Positions 36,306 to 44,412 of a stretch of 64,000 nucleotides of DNA are shown here, piece after piece. Position numbers and translations under genes: made by a program. The DNA comes from Nitrospirota bacterium (GTDB taxonomy: Bacteria; Nitrospirota; Thermodesulfovibrionia; Thermodesulfovibrionales; Magnetobacteriaceae), in contig JADFXD010000007.1 of NCBI GenBank assembly GCA_015233725.1, positions 1 to 64,000 of the forward strand, in the 5' to 3' direction. Below the pieces are notes generated by a model that did not search any database, was not told the origin of the DNA, and saw only the letters and a program-made list of their open reading frames with translations. How positions within the stretch are numbered: the stretch's first letter is position 1; each line of letters begins with the position of its first letter.

Positions 36306-37645
36306 CCTTTCTCTCTCCTTTTATAAGAAAATACTACCGTCATGGTTCTTAACAGTATGAACAGGTCAAGCCACAACGACCAATTCATTATATACCATAT
36401 GTCCAATCTAATTCTATTTTCGTATGTGTCGTCCTTTCTCAGGGAGACCTGCCACAGGCCGGTTATCCCTGGCGCTACCTTTGTGATGGCGTCGATGTTG
36501 TCCTGTACGGCGTTGACCTCGCTCAACAAATACGGCCGAGGCCCGATGAGACTCATGTCCCCTTTGAGGACGTTGATCACCTGTGAGAGCTCATCCAGGG
36601 ACGTCTTTTTCAAGAACCTCCCAACCCGTGTCAACCTGCCATCTACCGTGCTCCTGAAGTTCAGGCACCTGAAGGGGCGGCCCTCCCTGCCTATCCTCAC
36701 ACTGCAAGAGATAACGCTTCCACCCGGGGTTTCGAGCTTTATAAACGCCCATATAATGGCCATTAACACCAACCACAGTGGAGACAGGGCAAGGCTCACA
36801 GAGACATCAAAGAGCCTCTTGATAAACCTGTTAGGCAGTGACTTGAGATTGTTTCTGACCCTCAACAGGAACAACTCCTCATAGAACAGGTGTAACATCT
36901 GAGTGTTTAACATGGCCACCCCATAAAGGTCTGGCACGATCAGGGTGTGCCTGACCCTTCGCTGTATCTCATAGGCCATTGCCGAGGTCTTTTCGGCCCC
37001 CATCGAGGGCATTGCTATGATTATAGTGTCTATGCCAAGCTCCCTGACAAACCTGGTATAATGCCTGACCCGGCCAAAGACCTTTCTACCGTTTATGAAT
37101 TGCCCTGTTTTTTCCGTCTTGTCATCCAAAAAGCCCACCACGTCATATCCGATATGCCTCTCCCTGTCCAACCACTGCACGATGAGGCGTCCAGCCTTAC
37201 CTGCGCCAAGTATGAGTACCTTTTCCTTGCATATCCCCATGCGAAAAAAAAACTTCTTGCCGTAGAGATGAAACACCGGAAAGACAAACATCGAACCGAC
37301 CCACAACATCACCAACACCGTACTAGACACCATCTCATACACCCTTCCGAGCATCACCACGGCCATCAACACGATAAAGGCCAACGTAAGGGCATGGAAC
37401 AACTTCTTGGCCTCATCCCCAAAAGGTAAACGAGCCGTATATGTCTGCTGATAGGCTATGAAAAAGATATAAATTACCGGTATCCACCACAGTCTGACAT
37501 AGTAACCAAGTGAATAATTGGGCGCTACCCCCTCATAAAACACAGGTACCAACCACTGCCTCACAGACCATGCACCCGATAGAGAGACATAATAAGACAG
37601 TATGTCAAGCAGTATCAGGCACGTTAACTCTAAACCCCGTTTCAT
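36302..37645 (-). CDS. Polyprenyl glycosylphosphotransferase (WbaP/WcaJ type)
   Basis: Starts a polysaccharide repeat unit by moving sugar-1-phosphate to undecaprenyl phosphate. Four or five N-terminal TM segments (residues 1-120), a Rossmann-like CoA-binding region (VLILGAGKAGRLIVQWL, about 145-260), one TM near 285-305, and the catalytic domain (NFRSTVDGRLTRVGRFLKKT, LDELSQVINVLKGDMSLIGPRPYL). Length 447 aa is usual. The motif after the last TM (LETPGGSVISCSVRIGREG) is slightly unusual: the common FxQERxG glutamate-containing segment reads SCSVRIG. Confidence 0.92.
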   Translation of the reverse strand: MKRGLELTCLILLDILSYYVSLSGAWSVRQWLVPVFYEGVAPNYSLGYYVRLWWIPVIYIFFIAYQQTYTARLPFGDEAKKLFHALTLAFIVLMAVVMLGRVYEMVSSTVLVMLWVGSMFVFPVFHLYGKKFFFRMGICKEKVLILGAGKAGRLIVQWLDRERHIGYDVVGFLDDKTEKTGQFINGRKVFGRVRHYTRFVRELGIDTIIIAMPSMGAEKTSAMAYEIQRRVRHTLIVPDLYGVAMLNTQMLHLFYEELFLLRVRNNLKSLPNRFIKRLFDVSVSLALSPLWLVLMAIIWAFIKLETPGGSVISCSVRIGREGRPFRCLNFRSTVDGRLTRVGRFLKKTSLDELSQVINVLKGDMSLIGPRPYLLSEVNAVQDNIDAITKVAPGITGLWQVSLRKDDTYENRIRLDIWYIMNWSLWLDLFILLRTMTVVFSYKRREKG

Positions 37646-37701
37646 ATCTATCCGGGTATTTTACCTTATTTCAGGTATAACTGTAAAAAAAGGAAAGTAT
37701 G

Positions 37702-37839
37702 GGGTGCATCAATTTTTCATGGGTAAGAGTATCAATTACGGGGTCAAGGGGGCCGTGCTCCCTTGTGGAGGGGTCTGAGGGGAGGCAAAGCCTCCCCTTC
37801 TTTCTTTGACCAAGCTACCAATGACTTTTTGATGCACCC
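37702..37839 (+). mobile_element. 138-bp MITE-like element with 11-bp inverted ends and 8-bp target duplication
   Basis: The ends are GGGTGCATCAA (37702-37712) and TTGATGCACCC (37829-37839), perfect inverted repeats that continue imperfectly for about 12 more bases. AAAGTATG flanks it on both sides (37694-37701 and 37840-37847). Its interior (37740-37806) is a GC-rich double-hairpin repeat. It carries no gene. Confidence 0.88.
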
Positions 37840-37893
37840 AAAGTATGGGGGACCTTGTCCCCCTGACAGTCTCCTACGCCACCAACCTCTTCG

Positions 37894-39774
37894 TTACCAA
37901 CTGATGTCTTTAGAGCGTAAATATTGCTGTGCATTTTTGGACCCAAGTTGTGCTGCCCTGGTGTAGTCAGCGATACCCTTGTCGTGGTCTCCTCTGTCAT
38001 GGTATGCCTTGCCTCGATTATAATACGCCTTGGCATGGCGTGGATTTACCTCAATGGCCTTGGTAAAATCAGAGATAGCCTTGTCGTAGTTTCCTTTACC
38101 ACTGTATGCCTTACCTCGGTTGTTGTATACCTCGGCATCTTTTGGATTTAGCTCAATAGCCCTGGTAAAATCAGCTATAGCCTTATCGTTTTCTCCTTTA
38201 TTATCATAGTCAACACCACGATTTATATATGCCCAGACAAAACCTGGCTTTATTTCAATAGCCCTGGTAAAATCAGCTATAGCCATATCGTTTTCCCCCT
38301 TGTTATCATAGTCAACACCACGGCTATAGTAGACCTCAGCGTCTTTTGGATTTATCTCGATTGCCTTGGTAAAATCAGCTATAGCCTTGTTATATTCCCA
38401 TTTGCTATCATAGGCAAGACCACGATTGTAGTAAGCCTTACCATGACGGGGGTCTATCTCAATAGTTCTGCTAAAATAAGTGATAGCGTCGTTGTAGTTT
38501 CCTTTGCCTCTGTAGGCCCTGCCACAACCATAGTATGCCTCCGCATCTTTTGGGCTTATCTCAATGGCCTTGATATAGTCGGAGATAGCCTTGTCGTAGT
38601 CTCCCTTGTCATTGTATGCCTTAGCCCGATTGTTGTATGCCTCAACATCTCCTTGATTTATCTCAATTACCCTGGTGAAATCATCTATAGCCTTGTCATA
38701 GTCTCCTTTGCCGCTGTAGACCTTAGCTCGATTGTTGTATGCCTCCGCATCTCTTGGATTTATCTCAATGGCCTTGTTGAAGTCAATGAAAGCTCTGTCG
38801 TAGTTTCCTTTACCCGCCCATGCGATACCTCGATTATAGTACGCCTTGCCATGATGCGGGTTTAGCTCAATTGCCCTGGTGAAATCAGCTATGGCCTTGT
38901 CATAATTTCCCTTAACAATCCACGCGATACCTCGGCTAGTGTATACCTTGGCATCTCTTGGGTTTATCTCAATAGCCCTGGTGAAATCAGCGAAGGCATT
39001 AGCGTGATTTCCTTTACCCGCCCATGCGATACCTCGATTATAGTATGCCTTAGCGTGACGTGGGTTTATCTCAATTGCCCTGGTGTAGTTAGCGATAGCC
39101 TTGTCATAGTCTCCTTTGCCATTGTAGGCCTTACCGTATCCGTAATACGCATCAGCGTCTTTGGGATTTATCTGAAGTGACCTGGTTAAATCAACGAGGG
39201 CCTTATCATAGTCTCCTTTAGCAATCAGTGCAATACCACGGTTAGTGTATGCGGTTGTATCTCTTGGGTCTATTTTAATTGCCTCGGTGAAATCATCAAT
39301 GGCTTGATCGTATTGCCCTTTTTCATGGTAGACTTTACCACGGCCATTGTACGCCTCAATGTGCCATCTATTTATCTCTATTGCCTTGGTGAAATCAACG
39401 ATAGACGTATCGTAGTCCAAATTTTGTGCCAATGCGATGCCACGATTAATGTATGCCTTGACATGGCGTGGCTCTATCTCTATTACCTTGGTGAGATCAG
39501 CGATGCCCTTGTCGTAGTCTCCTTTGTTGTTGTAGGCAATACCACGATTATAGTATGCCTCGGTATCTCTTGGGTTTCTGTCAATTGCCCCGGTTAGCTC
39601 AACAATGGCTTTGTCGTAGTCTACTTCGTCCTTATGAGCCTTACTGGCAGTAGGGTGTGTGACAGCATCTTCAGCGTATGAAACTCTCAAACTAAAATAC
39701 TCCTCCCCCTGTCTTATATGTATTGCCATGCTAATGACAAAGAAAAGTAACGTACAGATTGTCCTTAAATACAC
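37894..39774 (-). CDS. Exported tetratricopeptide-repeat protein
   Basis: A 626-aa protein with an N-terminal signal peptide (TICTLLFFVISMAIHI) and about 17 consecutive 34-residue TPR units from residue 54 to the C-terminus (DKAIxDFTRAIEINPRDAEAYYNRGxAYxxKGxY). The repeats are very alike at both protein and DNA level, suggesting recent internal duplication and possible length variation. The superhelix would bind peptide or protein partners in the periplasm or at the surface; no partner is identifiable. It ends with QYLRSKDISW. Confidence 0.92.
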   Translation of the reverse strand: MYLRTICTLLFFVISMAIHIRQGEEYFSLRVSYAEDAVTHPTASKAHKDEVDYDKAIVELTGAIDRNPRDTEAYYNRGIAYNNKGDYDKGIADLTKVIEIEPRHVKAYINRGIALAQNLDYDTSIVDFTKAIEINRWHIEAYNGRGKVYHEKGQYDQAIDDFTEAIKIDPRDTTAYTNRGIALIAKGDYDKALVDLTRSLQINPKDADAYYGYGKAYNGKGDYDKAIANYTRAIEINPRHAKAYYNRGIAWAGKGNHANAFADFTRAIEINPRDAKVYTSRGIAWIVKGNYDKAIADFTRAIELNPHHGKAYYNRGIAWAGKGNYDRAFIDFNKAIEINPRDAEAYNNRAKVYSGKGDYDKAIDDFTRVIEINQGDVEAYNNRAKAYNDKGDYDKAISDYIKAIEISPKDAEAYYGCGRAYRGKGNYNDAITYFSRTIEIDPRHGKAYYNRGLAYDSKWEYNKAIADFTKAIEINPKDAEVYYSRGVDYDNKGENDMAIADFTRAIEIKPGFVWAYINRGVDYDNKGENDKAIADFTRAIELNPKDAEVYNNRGKAYSGKGNYDKAISDFTKAIEVNPRHAKAYYNRGKAYHDRGDHDKGIADYTRAAQLGSKNAQQYLRSKDISW

Positions 39775-39948
39775 TGTTGCCTCCTTGCAATTATATCCTG
39801 GTCAACACCATAAACTAAAATTACGTTTTTCTTATAACCATATTCTATCACATTGACATATTTTATAAGTACCTGCCTGTAATTAATTATTGTCTTTACG
39901 CATAAGAGCTTTGGTGAATATTTAACAGTCCTGCGCATAGTCCGTGCT

Positions 39949-40089
39949 ATGGAGAAGGTGGTAAAGGAGCTGCAAGATCGGGACAAAGGCCCTGATGATG
40001 GCTGGGATGAGCGCGAGGCGCTCAAGCACTGGTGTCAAATCTGTGGGCCAAGCGCCATTTCACCGTACATCCATAAATTCTTACTGTAA
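39949..40089 (+). pseudogene. Small gene fragment ended by a mobile element
   Basis: A frame beginning MEKVVKELQDRDKGPDDGWD, open upstream to about 39887 and rich in sensible codons, ends at TAA inside the left end of the inverted-repeat element at 40084. It may be the 5' part of a small gene cut by that element. I do not recognise the protein. The rest of 39775-39948 is the leader of the divergent TPR gene. Confidence 0.35.
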
Positions 40090-40249
40090 ATATTTCTGTG
40101 ATAAGTACCTGCCCTACCAGAAGAGAAGAAAGAAAGGGGCGGCTCCGCCCCCCTTTAGAACCCCCTGCAAGGGCACCAGTGCCCTTGACCCCATAATTCT
40201 TAATCCTGATGTCTCATTCTTAATCATATCATCACAGGATTTTTGACAG
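40084..40249 (+). mobile_element. MITE-like element, CTGTAAA family, copy 1
   Basis: A 166-bp element with imperfect inverted ends: CTGTAAATATTTCTGTGAT on the left, ATCACAGGATTTTTGACAG on the right. Its core (40120-40195) is a GC-rich double-hairpin repeat in minus orientation. Its right 60 bases are identical to those of the copy at 44098-44275. No clear target duplication. Confidence 0.75.
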
Positions 40250-40294
40250 CAAGTGACTTTTTGATGCCCCCTCCTTCTTTCCCTTTTCTTGTAG

Positions 40295-41761
40295 TCACAG
40301 TGAGGGTTTCCGTGTATTCCATTGCGTAGTCCTTTCGTAGGCGTGGGCGGCCTTGAGGATCGTCTCCTCGTCAAATGGCCGACCGATGAGCTGAAGGCCT
40401 ACGGGCAGGCCCCTGGAGTCAAACCCGGCAGGAATGGATATGGCCGGCACCCCCGCGAGGTTTACCGAGATGGTGAATATGTCGCTGAGGTACATCTGAA
40501 GGGGGTCGTTGGCCTTTTCGCCGATCTTAAACGCCGTTGTCGGCGCCGTTGGCGTGACGATGACGTCCACCTTTTTGAAGGCCTCTTCAAAGTCCATCGT
40601 GATGAGCGTCCTTACCTGCTGTGCCTTCTTGTAGTAGGCGTCGTAGTATCCCGATGACAGCGCATAAGAACCCAACATGATGCGACGCTTGACCTCATTG
40701 CCAAAGCCCGCAGCTCGGGTCTTGAGGTACATATCCAGGAGATTGTCGCCATCGACCCGCAGGCCGTACTTGACGCCGTCGTAGCGGGCGAGGTTGGAGC
40801 TGGCCTCAGATGTAGCAAGGACGTAGTAGGTGGCAACGGCATAGGCCGTGTGTGGGAGGTTTATCTTAACGGTTGTGGCTCCCTGGGCGCTGAGTTCGTC
40901 GATGGCCTTGAGGATGCAGCCGTGGACTTCCTTGTCCATGCCGTCGATGAAGTACTCATCGGGTAGGCCAACCTTAAGCCCCTTGAGGTTGCCCCCAAGC
41001 GCCTGCGTAAAGTCCGGCACCTCAACGGGGGCGGATGTGGAGTCCTTTGGGTCCCTGCCGGAGATCAGGTTTAGCAGTATGGCCGAATCCTCGACGGTCT
41101 TGGTCAGGGGGCCGATCTGGTCCAGCGATGAGGCAAAGGCAACAAGGCCATATCTGGAGACCCTGCCGTATGTGGGCTTAAGCCCCACGACGCCGCAAAA
41201 AGACGCCGGCTGCCGGATGGAGCCCCCCGTGTCCGACCCCAGGGCGGCTATGCACTCATCCGCCGCCACTGCCGCTGCGGAACCGCCACTGCTGCCACCG
41301 GGGGCCCTGTCGATAGCCCAGGGGTTTTTGGTCGTGAAAAATGCCGAGTTTTCAGTCGAGGAGCCCATCGCAAACTCGTCGAGGTTGGTCTTGCCAACCA
41401 GCACATAACCGGCAAGCTTTTCCGTGACCGTGCTCTCGTATGGCGGGACGAAGTTCTCCAGTATCCTCGAGCTACAGGTCGTCCTGATACCCTTGGTACA
41501 CATATTGTCCTTGATGGCAATGGGTATGCCAGCAACTGGATTGCTTAAGGTACCTGCATAATCAGAGCCACTCCTTACAGTCGTTGGGGTTAACCTGGCC
41601 TGCTCAACGCCAATGTCTCTGGTAACCGTGACGTAGGCATTGACGTGCTTATCAACCGCATCTATTCTATCAAACACCGCATCAGCAAGCTCAACGGGTG
41701 TTATCTCTTTGGCGGAGATCATCTCTTGCGCCTTCTTAAGCGTAAGTCTGTATGGTTTCAA
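40295..41761 (-). CDS. gatA: Asp-tRNA(Asn)/Glu-tRNA(Gln) amidotransferase subunit A
   Basis: Supplies ammonia by hydrolysing glutamine for transamidation of misacylated tRNA, in complex with GatB and GatC. The amidase triad is visible: K84 (IPIAIKDN), S157 (GGSSGGSAA) and S181 ([12 protein letters not shown]). 488 aa. Residues about 60-72 ([13 protein letters not shown]) form a longer loop than I expect before PVAGIP, and their DNA contains the repeated 13-mer CTCCTTACAGTCG. Neither gatB nor gatC lies next to it here. Confidence 0.96.
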   Translation of the reverse strand: MKPYRLTLKKAQEMISAKEITPVELADAVFDRIDAVDKHVNAYVTVTRDIGVEQARLTPTTVRSGSDYAGTLSNPVAGIPIAIKDNMCTKGIRTTCSSRILENFVPPYESTVTEKLAGYVLVGKTNLDEFAMGSSTENSAFFTTKNPWAIDRAPGGSSGGSAAAVAADECIAALGSDTGGSIRQPASFCGVVGLKPTYGRVSRYGLVAFASSLDQIGPLTKTVEDSAILLNLISGRDPKDSTSAPVEVPDFTQALGGNLKGLKVGLPDEYFIDGMDKEVHGCILKAIDELSAQGATTVKINLPHTAYAVATYYVLATSEASSNLARYDGVKYGLRVDGDNLLDMYLKTRAAGFGNEVKRRIMLGSYALSSGYYDAYYKKAQQVRTLITMDFEEAFKKVDVIVTPTAPTTAFKIGEKANDPLQMYLSDIFTISVNLAGVPAISIPAGFDSRGLPVGLQLIGRPFDEETILKAAHAYERTTQWNTRKPSL

Positions 41762-41915
41762 AACGCCTCCTTAATTGCTTTAATGTGAGGATATTATATC
41801 ATCGCTCCTTCCTTTATTTCAATCCTGCGAATCGACGTTATGACCTGCCGTGTTTTTTTTTGTCTCAGTTTTAGGATATCATAATACGGTATGCTGATAA
41901 ATCGGATTGAGCATT

Positions 41916-42011
41916 ATGGGGTCAAGGGGACTTCTTCGTGCCCGGGGCGGCTCGCCCCTCCCCTTGCAGGGGGGTTTAGGGTTAAGAAGAGCCGCCCCCC
42001 TTCTTTTCTTC
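41916..42011 (+). repeat. GC-rich repeat, copy 15, in frame ahead of gspK
   Basis: Carries the longer first arm (CGGGGCGGCTCGCCCCTCCCC) and the pyrimidine tail. The whole repeat is open in the gspK frame. Confidence 0.85.
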
Positions 42012-42025
42012 AGGAGGGGTCGGCG

Positions 42026-42913
42026 GTGTTGCTTACGATCTTCCTGTCGGCGATCATCATAACCATCGGCGTGGGGTTTAACTGGCTCGTGAAGGAGCAC
42101 CTCAAGACGGCCGCGGTCCTAAAAGACAAGTCCGAGGCAATGGTGGCGGCTACCTCGGCCTATGAGACGTTTATATACGCGGCCCTCACCGGAAGGCTAC
42201 TAAACAACAGACTCGTCCTCTCCGATGAGACACTCCTGGGCACCGCGCAACTGCCCATCAACAACACAGCAGTAAGGGTCAGGGACAACATCGTTATCAG
42301 CATCCAGGACAGCAACGGCAAGATATCTGTAACCCACGGCGTGGATAGCGAATTCGCACGCCTGGTACAACACCTCGACAACAAAAAAAATATATCGGAG
42401 ATAACCGACAGCATAAACGACTGGATCGACAACGACGACATCACCCGTCCCAACGGAGCCGAAGGCGATTACTACAAGGAACAGGCAAGAGGCTACACAC
42501 CAGGAAACTCGCCGCTTCAGTACACAGAGGAACTCCTGCTTATAAGGGGGATGGACATAGAGTTCTTTAAGAAGCTGCGCCCCTTTATAACCGTCCTGCC
42601 ATCAACGGGGTTTAACCCCAACAGCGCCTCTGCCGAGGTACTCTACGCATACTTAAACATCGCCCCGGACTCTATCAGGGCAATCACCGATTACACAAGG
42701 GCAGCCCCGATAGAATCCCTCGACGACCTCAATAAACTTGCCGGCACGTCCATGTCTGGATCACTTGACAGGGATTACCTGACCCCCTCAATGTACCTCG
42801 ATGTTACGGTACAGTGTGGCCTCAACCACGCCCTATACACAATCAACGCCGGCATTGGCCTCAACGCTGGAGACTTCTCCCCGTATCAGGTCTACTATTG
42901 GCGGGAGGGTTGA
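42026..42913 (+). CDS. gspK: GspK-like type II secretion minor pseudopilin
   Basis: The N-terminal hydrophobic helix (VLLTIFLSAIIITIGVGFNW) is followed by GspK-like sequence: ITDSINDWIDNDD, YTEELLLIRGMD, FNPNSASAEVLYAYL and a C-terminal helix-hairpin-helix-like segment. GspK tips the type II pseudopilus. GTG 42026 follows AGGAGG by about eight bases, giving 295 aa. The frame is open back to 41891, but those codons are repeat sequence. The expected prepilin leader with Gly-1 is missing or reduced to QEG|SAVLL, so the original 5' end was probably lost to the repeat. gspL overlaps its stop. Confidence 0.7.
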   Translation: MLLTIFLSAIIITIGVGFNWLVKEHLKTAAVLKDKSEAMVAATSAYETFIYAALTGRLLNNRLVLSDETLLGTAQLPINNTAVRVRDNIVISIQDSNGKISVTHGVDSEFARLVQHLDNKKNISEITDSINDWIDNDDITRPNGAEGDYYKEQARGYTPGNSPLQYTEELLLIRGMDIEFFKKLRPFITVLPSTGFNPNSASAEVLYAYLNIAPDSIRAITDYTRAAPIESLDDLNKLAGTSMSGSLDRDYLTPSMYLDVTVQCGLNHALYTINAGIGLNAGDFSPYQVYYWREG

Positions 42914-44088
42914 TGAAGACACGATTGTTCTACGTACATGGACAGGGCGTCGATCCCTACATGGTCAAGGACGCACAGGTTGTGCCTCAGGACGTCCTGC
43001 CAGGCGCTGACAATAGGATTTCGATAATTGATAGCCTCTTTTGTAGAAACATCCTGGTAATAAGCAAGGAGCTGCTACACTACAGGCGCGAGAGATATCC
43101 TCCCACATCGGCAAAGAACCTCTCAGGGATTATCGCTAACGACGTCACAGACCTCTTTCCCATGTTAAACGCCCCGGACTTCCACTACAGGGTCTTTGAA
43201 TCCCAGCGCGGCTACAGTGTCGTCGATATATGGGCGTGGCCATCACAGTTGATCAGAGGACACGCACAGGCGCTCCGATGCAATTACGTCATACCGGAGG
43301 ATGCACTGTTTACCTCCGTTGAGCCCGAGGTAACGATCTACACCCACGCCCTGTTTGACTATGCGGTTGCCCACGACTCACGGGGATTTATCGGCAGCCG
43401 TACCTTCGTCCATCCCCTGAGGCAGACCGATATCGACCTCTTTCTTCACGGCCTCGGCGGCTTCAGACAGGACGTCAGGCGGATCAACTCCTACCTGGAA
43501 CAGAAAGCGCCCTATCCACCATCGCTTATCCAGACAACCAGGATAAACATAAAACCCTTTAAGACAACCAAGCAACACTCACTCACAGAGGTGACCCTGT
43601 TGTACAGGCTTGCCTCCTATGCCGTGATTGGCTATGTGGCGTGGGCCTGGTTCAGCATCAGGCAGATTGACGGCACCATAACCCTCATGGAGGACAAGAT
43701 AAAGAAGGTAGATAATCAGGTAAACTTTCTGGCAAATCTTAAATCAAAAGACGAGACAACCAAGATAGCCGACGAGCTGCAAAAGAGGATAGCTCACGTC
43801 CCCACGCCCGTTGATTGTCTGGACGTCCTGGCGGGCGTCTTGTCGGATGGCACCTACGTCAATCAGTTAAATATAACCTATGGCGGCATAGAGGCCGCCC
43901 TGACCTCCCCCGATCCGGCCGGGACAATAAAGGCGCTTAATGCCTCCAGGTCCGTACAAAGCGTCCAGCTCAAAGGAGAGCCACAAAAGGACGCCCAGGA
44001 CTATAGATTTCGTCTATCAATTGGCATCAGAGCCCCAGCTCCCTCAGTTGAGGCATCCAACACCGGTGTTTCGACCCCCAAGCAGTGA
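42913..44088 (+). CDS. gspL: GspL/PilN-like inner-membrane secretion protein
   Basis: A 391-aa protein. A divergent actin-like N-terminal part (residues 1-220), a TM helix (about 232-250, LASYAVIGYVAWAWFSI), a periplasmic coiled coil (TLMEDKIKKVDNQVNFL) and a ferredoxin-like C-terminal domain follow the GspL/PilMN pattern. GspL links the secretion ATPase to the pseudopilus. ATG 42913 overlaps the gspK stop (TGATG). It is followed by an inverted-repeat element and no further gsp gene. Confidence 0.72.
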   Translation: MKTRLFYVHGQGVDPYMVKDAQVVPQDVLPGADNRISIIDSLFCRNILVISKELLHYRRERYPPTSAKNLSGIIANDVTDLFPMLNAPDFHYRVFESQRGYSVVDIWAWPSQLIRGHAQALRCNYVIPEDALFTSVEPEVTIYTHALFDYAVAHDSRGFIGSRTFVHPLRQTDIDLFLHGLGGFRQDVRRINSYLEQKAPYPPSLIQTTRINIKPFKTTKQHSLTEVTLLYRLASYAVIGYVAWAWFSIRQIDGTITLMEDKIKKVDNQVNFLANLKSKDETTKIADELQKRIAHVPTPVDCLDVLAGVLSDGTYVNQLNITYGGIEAALTSPDPAGTIKALNASRSVQSVQLKGEPQKDAQDYRFRLSIGIRAPAPSVEASNTGVSTPKQ

Positions 44089-44097
44089 GCCCACCCC

Positions 44098-44275
44098 ATA
44101 AGTACCTGCCCATATACAAGTAGAGGGAAAGAAAGGGGCGGCGGAGCTTCTTTACCGCTCCAGGTCGCACCTGGCCCCCTTTAGAACCCCCTGCAAGGGG
44201 ACCAGTCCCCTTGACCCCATAATTCTTAATCCTGATGTCTCATTCTTAATCATATCATCACAGGATTTTTGACAG
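44098..44275 (+). mobile_element. MITE-like element, CTGTAAA family, copy 2 (left end eroded)
   Basis: The left side starts at ATAAGTACCTGCC, lacking the outer CTGTAAA; the right end ATCACAGGATTTTTGACAG is intact. The core is a GC-rich repeat in minus orientation that contains the accessory TTTACCGCTCCAGG segment. It begins ten bases after the gspL stop. Confidence 0.7.
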
Positions 44276-44338
44276 CAAGGCATATTTTGTATTTAATCCA
44301 ATTGAAATCTGCTATACACTATCTAATAACATTATATT

Positions 44339-44384
44339 CTCCTTATGTTTTAGTTGGTTTGCTACTACACTTTAACATAAGGAG
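44339..44384. promoter_or_regulatory. Long-looped hairpin with an 11-bp perfect stem
   Basis: CTCCTTATGTT (44339-44349) pairs with AACATAAGGAG (44374-44384) around a 24-base loop. The right arm continues into AAGGAGGT, a perfect ribosome-binding sequence, on the plus strand. It lies beyond the end of the efflux-adaptor gene. It could be a terminator for that gene or a leftover of an insertion; no reading frame of note follows it on the plus strand. Confidence 0.5.
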
Positions 44385-44412
44385 GTCTCTGTTTAGGAGA
44401 TTTGCAAGAGGC

